Shown in pieces: positions 34,362-41,857 of a DNA stretch of 51,993 bases. This stretch comes from a virus. Under the pieces are notes generated by a model. It did no database searches. It saw only the letters and a list, made by a program, of their open reading frames with translations, and was not told the origin of the DNA. The position numbers were made by a program, and so were the translations under genes. Position 1 is the stretch's first letter. Each line of letters starts with the position of its first letter. The DNA lies in the IMG/VR virus record IMGVR_UViG_3300032177_000015, positions 1 to 51,993 of that record. One strand, 5' to 3'.

Positions 34362-35636
34362 TTGAAATCTAAAAATAGTCCTCGAATATTAATATGTAGT
34401 GATTCATTTAAGAATATAACTGGTTTATCATATGTAGCTTTGAATTTATGTAATTTTTTTATTCAAAAAGAATATTTAGTAAATTATTGCATTTTGAGTG
34501 GAGAAGATTGTACGATAAATGATCTTCCTAATAAAGGGCATTTCTTTTATGAAAATTTATTTGATTCAAAAATTTATAATTGTCAAAATAAAAAACAAGA
34601 TTCTTTAACTATCTTAAATGATTGTATAAAAGAATTTAAACCTAATATAGTTTTAACAATTCATGATTTATGGCAATTTGAAAATATCATATTATCTGCA
34701 TATAGAGATACATTTACATGGATAGCATATTGTCCAATAGAAAGTGATTTCTATTCTGAATATGTAATTAATCCAACACAAATAGATCCAAATATAAGAA
34801 AATCTTTAAGTGATATATGTAAAAATATAGATTATTCTATTGCTTATAATGAAGTTGGTAAAATACAATTAAATAAATTTGGAGCTAATACTTTAGAATC
34901 TTTACCAAATGGGTTAGATAATTTTTATTTTGAAGAAGAAGAATTAACTAAACAATTAGTTTTTCGTGGAGCAATTAAAGAGGATGATTTTGTTTTTATT
35001 ACAGTTGGACATAATTTCAATAGAAAAGGATTAGATTTTGTCATAGAAGCTTTTTATAAATTTTTACAAAAAGTAGATAATAAAGAAAAATATAAATTGT
35101 ATCTTCATGGAATGGTAGATACAGTAGATGCAGGAACTGATATAAAATCTATGATTTATGAATTGAAAATATCAGATAATATTATACTATCTAAGCCTGA
35201 ACAAATATCAAAAAGAGAATTATATAAAAGATATCGATGTTGTAATTGCTATATAGGATTGCCTCTTGCAGAAGGGTTTGGATATGGATTTATGGAAGCA
35301 ATGATAAATGGTCTTCCTATTATATATCATAATGTAGGTGGTATATCACAATATATACAAGATTTTGGTTTTCCTATATCAAGTGTTGCTACTATAAGAC
35401 CAAATAATTATTTCTGTGATTGGAAAATACCCAATATAAATGAAACAGTTGAAAAAATGTTAGAAGTAATTCAATTAAATTTAACTGAATTAGATATTAT
35501 TAAAAAAAGAAATCAAGAAGAAGGACAAAAATACCTTTGGGAAAATATATATAATCAATTAGATTCTATATTAGATTTTAATAGTATAAATAAAATAGAT
35601 ATATTTAATAAATTAAGTATTAAAAGAACTGCCTAA
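34362..35636 (+). CDS. GT-B glycosyltransferase (GT4-like)
   Basis: The TTG start has AGGAG upstream. The N-terminal RILICSDSFKNITGLSYVAL is the acceptor loop region; the donor half begins at VFITVGHNFNRKGLDFVIEA (about 207) and includes CYIGLPLAEGFGYGFMEAMI, giving the E-x7-E motif, and GLPIIYHNVGGISQYI. It is the last glycosyltransferase, separated from the operon by the tnpB gene and the 93-aa unit. It could have been one operon with the upstream genes before those insertions. Confidence 0.8.
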   Translation: MKSKNSPRILICSDSFKNITGLSYVALNLCNFFIQKEYLVNYCILSGEDCTINDLPNKGHFFYENLFDSKIYNCQNKKQDSLTILNDCIKEFKPNIVLTIHDLWQFENIILSAYRDTFTWIAYCPIESDFYSEYVINPTQIDPNIRKSLSDICKNIDYSIAYNEVGKIQLNKFGANTLESLPNGLDNFYFEEEELTKQLVFRGAIKEDDFVFITVGHNFNRKGLDFVIEAFYKFLQKVDNKEKYKLYLHGMVDTVDAGTDIKSMIYELKISDNIILSKPEQISKRELYKRYRCCNCYIGLPLAEGFGYGFMEAMINGLPIIYHNVGGISQYIQDFGFPISSVATIRPNNYFCDWKIPNINETVEKMLEVIQLNLTELDIIKKRNQEEGQKYLWENIYNQLDSILDFNSINKIDIFNKLSIKRTA

Positions 35637-35637
35637 T

Positions 35638-35687
35638 ATATAAAATATTCTTAAAAAATAATTTAATTTTTTAAGAATATTTTATAT
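35638..35687 (+). terminator. 22-bp inverted repeat after the glycan cluster
   Basis: Arms 35638-35659 and 35666-35687 are exact reverse complements around a 6-nt loop, starting 2 nt after the glycosyltransferase stop. It is A/T-rich, and its right arm coincides with the TTTAATTTTTTA promoter-like sequence, so it may act both as the end of one unit and as the start of the next. Confidence 0.6.
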
Positions 35688-35690
35688 ATT
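35662..35690 (+). promoter_or_regulatory. TTTAATTTTTTA-type promoter-like sequence
   Basis: TTTAATTTTTTA at 35662-35673 is followed by AGAATATTTTA and TATATTAT. The same 25 or so bases recur almost unchanged at 39491, where no matching left hairpin arm exists. That argues the sequence has a role beyond the hairpin, probably as promoter for the accessory genes. Confidence 0.45.
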
Positions 35691-35740
35691 ATAAATAAAA
35701 TTAAATTAAATAAGGAAAAAATAAAATAAAACCAATTGAT

Positions 35741-35820
35741 GAGTTATGTTTGGTTCACCGATTTCAAAAATAAAATAAAATAAAATAAAATAAATATAGT
35801 TAGAGTTGTATTTAGTTCAC
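35741..35820 (+). repeat. Two imperfect 18-nt direct repeats flanking an AAAAT microsatellite
   Basis: GAGTTATGTTTGGTTCAC (35741-35758) and GAGTTGTATTTAGTTCAC (35803-35820) agree at 15 of 18 positions, 62 nt apart. Between them lies about five copies of AAAAT. They lie in the leader before the zinc-ribbon gene and could be operators or duplicated leader segments. Confidence 0.4.
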
Positions 35821-35859
35821 TAAATAATAGATAAAGAAAATAACAAGGAAGAATAAAAA

Positions 35860-36264
35860 ATGAAAGATAAAAAATGTTATATATGTGATGAAACAAAACC
35901 AGAATATTTTAATAGATGTGAAAAACATGACGTATGTTTGTCTTGTGGAAAACACACTTCAGAATTAGGTACTATGAATCGATGGGGAACTCTTGGTGGA
36001 TTTAGATGTCAAGATTGTGAAGAGAAAAGAATACAATCTGAAATAGAAAACTTCCAAAAAGAACATGAAGAGGATGATTATCAATATAGTAATGATGGAG
36101 TAATTTGTCCATATTGTGGTTATTTGCATAAACCGGATAGTGAAAGTTCTTATTTTTATAATGATGGAGATGAGAATATAGAATGTAGTAATTGTGGAAA
36201 TGAATTTAATATAGAAACTTATATTTCTTATTCTTATACTACAACTAAAAAGGAGAATAAATAA
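35860..36264 (+). CDS. Zinc-ribbon protein with multiple CxxC pairs
   Basis: The 134-residue protein has C6-x2-C9 (KKCYICDE), CLSCGK, CQDCEE, CPYCGYLH and CSNCGNEF, enough for two or three zinc knuckles joined by an acidic linker (ENFQKEHEEDDYQY). Such small zinc proteins are common in phage early regions and usually bind nucleic acid or host proteins. AAGGAAG precedes the ATG. Specific role unknown. Confidence 0.65.
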   Translation: MKDKKCYICDETKPEYFNRCEKHDVCLSCGKHTSELGTMNRWGTLGGFRCQDCEEKRIQSEIENFQKEHEEDDYQYSNDGVICPYCGYLHKPDSESSYFYNDGDENIECSNCGNEFNIETYISYSYTTTKKENK

Positions 36265-36474
36265 ATGTCTAAAGTATTAAATTTAGAATTCAAATCTCTT
36301 AAAGATATGAATGAATGGCTTGAATAGTATATAGATGGTGGTGGAGAACAAAATGCTAATTTTTATACTGTTTTTAAAAAATCAAATTATTTTAAAAATA
36401 GAAAAATAAATAATGAAGGAATGTTTATAGATAAACCAAAAATATTTCATTTGAAATTAGAAAAAGGAAAATAA
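36265..36474 (+). pseudogene. 70-codon gene interrupted by an in-frame TAG
   Basis: ATG at 36265 has AAGGAG upstream and starts one base after the previous stop. The frame runs 20 codons to TAG (36325-36327), then continues open for 48 more codons to TAA, ending exactly next to the ATG of the RNA-ligase gene at 36475. The perfect spacing on both sides indicates an intact gene until recently. TAG ends other genes here (for example at 25630 and 40564), so general recoding is unlikely. It is either a pseudogene, readthrough-regulated, or dependent on an amber suppressor. Function unknown. Confidence 0.6.
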
Positions 36475-37845
36475 ATGAAAATAGAACTTAAAGGAAATCC
36501 AAATTATTGTGCAACTATAGTACAAATAGATAGTATAATTGAACTTGAAGATTGTACACAAATACAAGGAACTATTATTCAAGGTAATCATGTAATAATA
36601 TCTAAAGATGTAAAAATAAGTGAGGATGCAAGAATAAATGATATAGGTATATTTTTTCCTATTGAATGCTCTATCAAAGAAATATTTCTTAGAGCAAATA
36701 ATCTATATAGGGATAAAGAACTTAATGAGGATAAAACTAAATCTGGATTTTTTGAATTAAATGGTAGAGTAAGATGTGTGAAATTAAGAGGATTTAAATC
36801 AGAAGGATTTTTTATTCCTTTACAAAGCATAAATTTTTTAACATCTAAAGATACTATATTTGATTTGACTAAAAACATACCTCTTATTACAATCGGGACA
36901 GATTTTGATCATATAAATGGGCAAATGATTTGTAAAAAGTATTTTGTACCAACTAAACAAGTTCAAAATGTTTCTAAGAAAGATAAGAAGAATAATAGAA
37001 TAAAAAGATTTAATAAATTGCTGGACAATCAATTTAAATTTCATATTGATACAGCACAATTGGCAAAAAATATTCATATGATACAACCAAATAATTTAAT
37101 AAGTATTACAGAGAAAATTCATGGCACTTCTGCAATAACTTCTTATATACTTTGTAATAGGAAACTTACATTAAAAGATAAAATTGTTAAGTTTTTTGGT
37201 GTTAAGGTAGAAGAAACAGAGTATAGCTATATATATGCATCTAGAAAAGTTATAAAAAATCAATATTTATATGAAGATAAACTTAATCATTATTATACTA
37301 CTGATATATGGAAAGTAGGAGCAGAAGAACTTAAACCATTTCTTCAAAAAAATATGACTATATATTATGAAATCGTGGGATATTTATCTGATGGTAAAAT
37401 GGTACAGAAGAGTTTTGACTATGGTTGTAGACAAGGACAACATGAGAAATATATCTATCGTATAACAACTACAAATTCAGATGGAAAAGTAACTGAATGG
37501 TCTATGTTTCAAATTCAACAATGGTGTAAACAAAATGGTCTTAAGGCAGTACTTGAACATTATTATGGATATGCTAAGGATTTATTTAAAGAAATAATAG
37601 AGTTTACTTCTAATGATATAGAAACATGGCAACATTTATTTCTTGAAAAATTACAAGAAACTTATCTTGAAAAACAATGCTCAATGTGTCTGAATAAAGT
37701 TCCGAATGAGGGAATCTGTTTAAGAAAGGAATCTTTAAATATTGAAGTATGGAAATTAAAATCATTTTTATTTAAACAGTTGGAAAGTAAACAAGCAGAT
37801 GAAGGATTAGAAAATATAGAGGATAATCAAGGAGAAGAGATATGA
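36475..37845 (+). CDS. RNA ligase, DraRnl (Rnl5) type
   Basis: The N-terminal ~180 residues form an OB-like domain as in Deinococcus RNA ligase. The nucleotidyltransferase core follows: motif I TEKIHGTS with K214 as adenylated lysine, motif III YYEIVGYLSDG, motif IV EGICLRKES, motif V EVWKLKSFLF. The 'K-x-H-G-T-S' wording is characteristic of the DraRnl group, which seals 3'-OH/5'-phosphate nicks in RNA-containing duplexes. Phage RNA ligases often repair tRNAs cut by host anticodon nucleases or other abortive-infection systems. A C-terminal acidic tail (EGLENIEDNQGEE) is extra. Its start abuts the amber-interrupted gene. Confidence 0.85.
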   Translation: MKIELKGNPNYCATIVQIDSIIELEDCTQIQGTIIQGNHVIISKDVKISEDARINDIGIFFPIECSIKEIFLRANNLYRDKELNEDKTKSGFFELNGRVRCVKLRGFKSEGFFIPLQSINFLTSKDTIFDLTKNIPLITIGTDFDHINGQMICKKYFVPTKQVQNVSKKDKKNNRIKRFNKLLDNQFKFHIDTAQLAKNIHMIQPNNLISITEKIHGTSAITSYILCNRKLTLKDKIVKFFGVKVEETEYSYIYASRKVIKNQYLYEDKLNHYYTTDIWKVGAEELKPFLQKNMTIYYEIVGYLSDGKMVQKSFDYGCRQGQHEKYIYRITTTNSDGKVTEWSMFQIQQWCKQNGLKAVLEHYYGYAKDLFKEIIEFTSNDIETWQHLFLEKLQETYLEKQCSMCLNKVPNEGICLRKESLNIEVWKLKSFLFKQLESKQADEGLENIEDNQGEEI

Positions 37846-37899
37846 TATATTTAATTACAAATAAAAAAGCATGAGATTGAATTAAGGATGGAGAAAGAA

Positions 37900-38382
37900 A
37901 TGTCAAAAGGTAGTAGAGAAGAAATTATGGAAGCAAATATTGATATGCTTTTTAGAATTAGTAGTGAGAAGGGTAAAAGAATATCTGATTTAGAAAAGTT
38001 AAAGGAAAAATCAATGTGTAGAACGTGCGAAAAATTTGTAGATTGTAAAAAAATAGAAAAAGCGGATAACAGGTGCTGTATAGGATATATACCAAAGGAT
38101 AAACCAATGGAAAAAAAATTTATGTTTGATAGTGAAGAACAGGCAAGAGATTTATTCATTGAACTTGGTAGGCCGTTAACTGCAAGAGAGTTCCATCATC
38201 TTAATAGTAACGGTTACATCCGCAAATCAGAACTACAACAGAGGGTTGATGAAGCGGAAGAGATGATTACTACATGGGAAGAATCAGCACATGATTTAAA
38301 TGATTGGGATACAAGGTTCATAGTTAAATTGATACCGGCATTTCAAGCCCTGAAGAAAGATCATCCAGAGTTTAAGATATGA
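37900..38382 (+). CDS. Unknown ~160-aa protein with Cys pair
   Basis: The second in-frame ATG (37900) is preferred because GGAG lies six bases before it; an ATG at 37888 is too close to its AAGG. The product has CRTCEKFVDCKK and RCCIGYIP, which may bind a metal, a helical acidic middle and a DLNDWDTRF segment. Codon choice in the second half is noticeably richer in G and C than neighbours, suggesting recent acquisition. It overlaps the Lar-like gene by 4 nt. Confidence 0.55.
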   Translation: MSKGSREEIMEANIDMLFRISSEKGKRISDLEKLKEKSMCRTCEKFVDCKKIEKADNRCCIGYIPKDKPMEKKFMFDSEEQARDLFIELGRPLTAREFHHLNSNGYIRKSELQQRVDEAEEMITTWEESAHDLNDWDTRFIVKLIPAFQALKKDHPEFKI

Positions 38383-38666
38383 ATTTAAAACCATGTCCAT
38401 TTTGTGGATCTGATAAAATTAAGTTGTTAGATAAAGATGAAACTATAAGTGAGTATTGTAAATATAAATATTTAATTATAGTATGTGATAACTGCAAAGC
38501 CACTTCAGGAGAATATTATATAAAGTTTTTTAACGAATTTTCAAAATATACAGTTCAGGATTTTAGAGAAAATAATGCTTTAAGATCAAGAGAAGAAGAT
38601 TCTTATGAATTATATATAAATAAAGAAAAAATAGAATTATCAGAAAAATGGAATAAAAGGGTTTAA
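38379..38666 (+). CDS. Lar-like restriction-alleviation family zinc protein
   Basis: The 95-residue protein begins LKPCPFCGSDKIKLL and later has VCDNCKATSGEY and ends KWNKRV. This is the Lar-family pattern 'L-K-P-C-P-F-C-G ... C-x-x-C-x-A ... W-N-x-R'. Lar of Rac prophage reduces type I restriction by promoting modification; many phage relatives are uncharacterised. An insert of about 25 residues before the terminal W-N-x-R is unusual. The 4-nt overlap with the preceding gene indicates co-translation. Confidence 0.6.
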   Translation: MNLKPCPFCGSDKIKLLDKDETISEYCKYKYLIIVCDNCKATSGEYYIKFFNEFSKYTVQDFRENNALRSREEDSYELYINKEKIELSEKWNKRV

Positions 38667-38669
38667 GAA

Positions 38670-38852
38670 ATGAATATACATTATTTTTGTTACGACACTG
38701 AGAAAGAAATGCCAGCTTGGTTAAAAAATAAAGAATATAAGGATTATTCTGGAACAAAATGTGGGTATATGAGAAAAAATAAAACAGTCACAGCTCTATT
38801 AACGCATGTAACGTGTACACAATGTTTAAAGAAAATTAATGTGATATGTTAA
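38670..38852 (+). CDS. Small Cys-containing protein, 60 aa
   Basis: It starts 3 nt after the Lar-like stop. TKCGYMRKN and HVTCTQCLKKI give three cysteines in a zinc-knuckle-like arrangement; short phage proteins with a final 'V-T-C-x-x-C-L' are common in accessory regions. No function known. Confidence 0.5.
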   Translation: MNIHYFCYDTEKEMPAWLKNKEYKDYSGTKCGYMRKNKTVTALLTHVTCTQCLKKINVIC

Positions 38853-38877
38853 CTTGTAAAAAATATGAGGCTGAAAA

Positions 38878-39450
38878 ATGATAACTGAAAAGAATATAGA
38901 TGAAGCTATGCACGAGTACAAATTAGCGTTAGCGTGGGTACAGGCAGAAGGGGGCAATCCTGTTAATAGCATGATGGAATTCGGATATACTTACAAAGAA
39001 GCGGTGTTTATACATGATAAATATTTAAGGAGAAATAAAATGAGTGGTTATTGCAAAAATTGTGACAATCAACAATGTATATGTGTGGAAAATAATTTTG
39101 AAATAATTTATGGATCGGTAGTCAATTCATTTGGTGAAAGATGTTTTTTAAAGTACATCGAAGGCGGTCAAACAGAATGCTGTTTTTTTGATGACCCTTG
39201 TATAAATCATAAAACTGATGTTTTTATGGAGTCAGTTTATGAGGCTTTAGGCTGGCAGGGTGGGACGGTGCATCAAGTAGTTTCTGAACTTAAAAGATTA
39301 AAAGAAATAGAGGACAAATTTAACGATGCGACAAATTGTCTTGGGTGTAAGTGGTCAACTAGATATGACGTTTCTGGACATTGGAATCCTAAGCAATGTA
39401 ATTACTGTGTGCGAAATACACATGAGTTTGATTATTATGAAAAATGTTAA
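38878..39450 (+). CDS. Unknown 190-aa protein, possibly two fused short genes
   Basis: The frame is open throughout. An internal ATG at 39040 (residue 55) has a better ribosome-binding site (AAGGAG, 7 nt away) than the first ATG. Residues 1-54 are helical with no Cys, while from 55 on the protein is Cys-rich (YCKNCDNQQCICVE; NCLGCKWS; QCNYCVRN). This looks like two formerly separate genes joined in frame, or one gene with a shorter second product. Composition is less A/T-rich than most of the window. Function unknown; zinc binding is likely for the second part. Confidence 0.55.
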   Translation: MITEKNIDEAMHEYKLALAWVQAEGGNPVNSMMEFGYTYKEAVFIHDKYLRRNKMSGYCKNCDNQQCICVENNFEIIYGSVVNSFGERCFLKYIEGGQTECCFFDDPCINHKTDVFMESVYEALGWQGGTVHQVVSELKRLKEIEDKFNDATNCLGCKWSTRYDVSGHWNPKQCNYCVRNTHEFDYYEKC

Positions 39451-39490
39451 AATTAAAGAAGAAAAATTCACTATTAATAAAATAAAATAA

Positions 39491-39519
39491 TTTAATTTTT
39501 TAAGAATATTTTATATACT
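39491..39519 (+). promoter_or_regulatory. TTTAATTTTTTA-type promoter-like sequence
   Basis: TTTAATTTTTTA at 39491-39502, then AGAATATTTTA and TATACT at 39514-39519, 44 nt before the small membrane-protein start. It nearly repeats the sequence at 35662 without the flanking inverted repeat. Confidence 0.45.
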
Positions 39520-39562
39520 ATATTAGATTTTATAAAATAAATAAAAGGAGATTAGTAGAAAA

Positions 39563-39721
39563 ATGCAATATTTTAAAAAAATAATTAGGATTTTAATTTT
39601 TCCAATGATATTTGTATTAATTTTAGTTTCTCCAATTATATTTTTAATATTATTTAATATATTATTAATAATAATGGTAATGTATGCTTCATATAAGATA
39701 ACTACTACAATATGGGAATAA
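39563..39721 (+). CDS. 52-aa membrane protein
   Basis: AGGAG lies 14 nt before the ATG. After a basic start (MQYFKKIIR) nearly all residues to about 42 are Ile/Leu/Phe/Val, enough for one long or two short membrane helices. Short membrane proteins of phages include holin-like, antiholin and superinfection-exclusion proteins; nothing here distinguishes them. Confidence 0.55.
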   Translation: MQYFKKIIRILIFPMIFVLILVSPIIFLILFNILLIIMVMYASYKITTTIWE

Positions 39722-39728
39722 ACAAATA

Positions 39729-39902
39729 ATGTTAAAAAATAAAATTGAATTTCTACAAAATGAAGAAAGTGGTTATTGTTTTACACCTTGTCCATATGGT
39801 AGAAATAAAATGGTTAATAGTTCTAGTTGTTCTAATTGTATTCATAATTTTGGTATTATTAGAAATGAATTAAAAATAAAATGTACTGGGCATAGAATTT
39901 AA
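39729..39902 (+). CDS. 57-aa Cys-rich protein
   Basis: The open frame begins 7 nt after the preceding stop. The product has cysteines in GYCFTPCPYG, SSCSNCIHNF and IKCTGH, spaced like a small zinc-binding domain. The ribosome-binding site is weak (the AATAA context lacks GGAG), so expression is less sure. Function unknown. Confidence 0.45.
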   Translation: MLKNKIEFLQNEESGYCFTPCPYGRNKMVNSSSCSNCIHNFGIIRNELKIKCTGHRI

Positions 39903-39941
39903 AATTTTAATAAATTTTTTCTATGTATGGAAAAATAAAAA

Positions 39942-40289
39942 ATGAAAAAATTAAGTTTAATAATTACATTATTAGTTATACCAATTTTTGGATATGCTCA
40001 TACTTTTCCTGATTTAAAAAAAAATCAAATAGAGTTTAAAATAAAAGCGAATAATTATTATGAATTTAAAATTAATTTACAAGAAAATACTCAATATATA
40101 TTTAAATTAACTGGTATGAATATTTTTACTTTTAGAATTATTGATCCTAATGGATATAATTGTCCATTATATTTCTCAATAGATAATCAATTATTATTAT
40201 GGGAAAATATAATAGATAAAGGAGAATATACTATTAAGGTCTATTCTGAATTAGAAAATAGAATAAAAATGATGTGGTGTATCTATTAA
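39942..40289 (+). CDS. Secreted beta-sandwich protein, 115 aa
   Basis: A Sec signal peptide (MKKLSLIITLLVIPIFGYAHT) with predicted cleavage after YA. The mature part is beta-rich (YYEFKINLQENTQYIFKLTG; FRIIDPNGYN; KGEYTIKVYSELE), resembling the pre-peptidase C-terminal type of beta-sandwich with 'G-x-Y-T-I-x-V'. It would act in the periplasm or outside the host cell. A periplasmic phage protein outside the lysis and tail cassettes may block further infection; that is speculative. Confidence 0.6.
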   Translation: MKKLSLIITLLVIPIFGYAHTFPDLKKNQIEFKIKANNYYEFKINLQENTQYIFKLTGMNIFTFRIIDPNGYNCPLYFSIDNQLLLWENIIDKGEYTIKVYSELENRIKMMWCIY

Positions 40290-40338
40290 TAACAAAGTCA
40301 CAAATAAAATTAAAAAATAAATTAGGAGAATATTAAAA

Positions 40339-40566
40339 ATGATCTGTAATAATTGTACTGAAAAAGGGTCTTGTATTTATATATGTAAATACATATGTCC
40401 AAAATTTCTTGAATCTGATAATTTTCAATCAAAGGAAAAACAAGTAAAAGATAAAATAATCTTTGAAAGTGAAGAAAAATTTAACGAATTTTACCAAACT
40501 TGTATACTAAATATTGTTTCATATAATGAAATATTAAGACAAGTTAAAACTAATGGTTATCTTTAG
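40339..40566 (+). CDS. Unknown 75-aa Cys-rich protein
   Basis: AGGAG precedes the ATG. The N-terminal half has CNNCTEKGSCIYICKYICPKF (six cysteines counting all), which could hold a metal cluster; the C-terminal half resembles the 'F-x-S-E-E-x-x-x-x-F' segment also present in the protein at 37900 (FDSEEQARDLF), including a following G-Y-x. The two may share a small domain. Ends with TAG. Confidence 0.5.
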   Translation: MICNNCTEKGSCIYICKYICPKFLESDNFQSKEKQVKDKIIFESEEKFNEFYQTCILNIVSYNEILRQVKTNGYL

Positions 40567-40645
40567 TAATTAACTCTTTTTAGTATTGTAAAAATTATAT
40601 AATTTATTTTATTGAAGACTAATATGAAAAAAAGTGATTAATAAA

Positions 40646-41032
40646 ATGAAAACAGAACAAGAATTAAAAAATCAATGTACTCTTGAATTCATAAATTGGA
40701 TGTATGAATTAGCAGAAGGGTTTGAATGTGCAGAATTTAATTCTAAACAATATGATAAAATTATAATTAATTCTAATGATACTTTACAATGGGGAGAAGA
40801 ATTTGTTTTTTCTATACTTATTCGTAGAGCTATAGATGGATGGAATAAACAATATTTTCCAAAACAACGAATAACAATTCTTTATAATCTTACTGTAAGA
40901 TATAATCAAAATTTAAAAAAATATTATAAATATTGTGATTATCGATGTAAAAAATTAACAGTAATAGAATGCGCCTGTCTTGAATGTTTATTAGATATCT
41001 TTGAGAAGGAAGAAGATGAAATCAAAGAATGA
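40646..41032 (+). CDS. Accessory protein, paralogue of 42374-42745
   Basis: The ATG at 40646 (MKTEQELKNQC) is chosen over a GTG 12 nt upstream by comparison with its paralogue, which starts MITEKELKDRC. Shared segments are 'T-x-E-F-I-x-W-M-x-E-L-A-E-G-F-E', 'F-x-x-L-I-x-R-A-x-x-G-W-N' and a final 'L-T-x-x-E-C-A-x-L-x-C-L-L-x-I-F-E'. The family is a common phage protein of unknown function. Divergence between the two is large, so duplication is old or they were acquired separately. The next gene starts inside its 3' end. Confidence 0.6.
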   Translation: MKTEQELKNQCTLEFINWMYELAEGFECAEFNSKQYDKIIINSNDTLQWGEEFVFSILIRRAIDGWNKQYFPKQRITILYNLTVRYNQNLKKYYKYCDYRCKKLTVIECACLECLLDIFEKEEDEIKE

Positions 41033-41297
41033 AAAAAAAATTAATAAAAAAGAGATAAAGGATTTAACAGATAATTTTATTATAGGAATAATAGATTCAT
41101 ATGGAGCTGTCCACTCAAAACTTATAGGTATGTCATCAGGCGAAAATCATGAGAGTGTTTATCCTTCTCAGATATTTTACCGTTGGTCATGGTGGGATGA
41201 TCATAAAGGAATAGAAATTTCAGTTTTATCTTCACCAATTAATGATGAAGATTTTAATAAAATCGAAAGGCATCTAAAAAGAAAATACAATATTTAA
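41016..41297 (+). CDS. Unknown 93-aa protein
   Basis: ATG at 41016 has GAGAAGGAAG before it and overlaps the preceding gene by 17 nt; an in-frame TTG at 41001 is less likely. The N-terminus is Lys-rich, followed by IIGIIDSYGAVHSKLIGM and RWSWWDDHKGIEISVLSSP. No family recognised. Confidence 0.5.
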   Translation: MKSKNEKKINKKEIKDLTDNFIIGIIDSYGAVHSKLIGMSSGENHESVYPSQIFYRWSWWDDHKGIEISVLSSPINDEDFNKIERHLKRKYNI

Positions 41298-41419
41298 AAG
41301 ATATTACTTTATATAAATATCCTTACAAAATTAAAAAAAAGTAGAAATATTTGATAAAGAAATTGATGAGATGTTAAAAAAATATATATGAGATGAAATT
41401 AAAGTAAGGAGTTAGTTTT

Positions 41420-41719
41420 ATGAAAAGAGTTTATACCACAGGAGACAAAATTTGGGTTTATGATTGTCCTTGTTCACCAAGATTTGCAACCATACTAAGC
41501 AAAATGGATGAAATAGATGCTTATCATGTTGAGCATAAAAATGGAAGAGATAAGGTTAGGGTTTATACAGAATCACATATATATAAATACCCCGAAGATA
41601 GAATGAGACTTCTTTCTAGTTTAAAAGATGATAGTTATCATCTTGGCAAAATGGCAAATGAATTTGAAGAATCTATAAATAATAATAATCCTAATAATGA
41701 ATTTATATGGAGCGACTAA
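41420..41719 (+). CDS. Unknown 99-aa protein
   Basis: AAGGAG precedes the ATG at good distance. The product (MKRVYTTGDKIWVYDCPCSP...) begins like a small beta-barrel, with 'V-x-D-C-P-C' at 14-19, and ends in an acidic tail. It is followed with a one-base gap overlap by a 45-aa frame. Function unknown. Confidence 0.5.
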   Translation: MKRVYTTGDKIWVYDCPCSPRFATILSKMDEIDAYHVEHKNGRDKVRVYTESHIYKYPEDRMRLLSSLKDDSYHLGKMANEFEESINNNNPNNEFIWSD

Positions 41720-41857
41720 ATGGGAAATATGAAAACATGGTTTATTTTTGGTTATGAAAAATGGGGTAATTTAAAACCTGCATATTGTTGTAGTAATGAT
41801 GGTATTTATATGAAGCCTTTGTTTTTTGGCTTATGGATAAGGTATAAGCATGATTAA
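41720..41857 (+). CDS. 45-aa unknown protein
   Basis: The ATG overlaps the stop of the preceding gene by one base (TAAATGG) and the stop overlaps the next gene by 8 nt. The product (MGNMKTWFIFGYEKWGNLKP...) is aromatic-rich with a CC pair. Support comes only from tight packing in an operon-like run. Confidence 0.4.
   Translation: MGNMKTWFIFGYEKWGNLKPAYCCSNDGIYMKPLFFGLWIRYKHD

Noticed and set aside
35764-35795. AAAAT repeat as a CRISPR or iteron array
   Set aside because: It is a simple microsatellite without spacers or unit structure; no CRISPR-like repeats or cas genes were seen anywhere.
36265-36474. TAG reassigned to sense throughout this phage
   Set aside because: TAG is the natural stop of several intact genes (for example 14582-15754, 24328-25632, 29297-30931, 40339-40566), so only this gene is affected.
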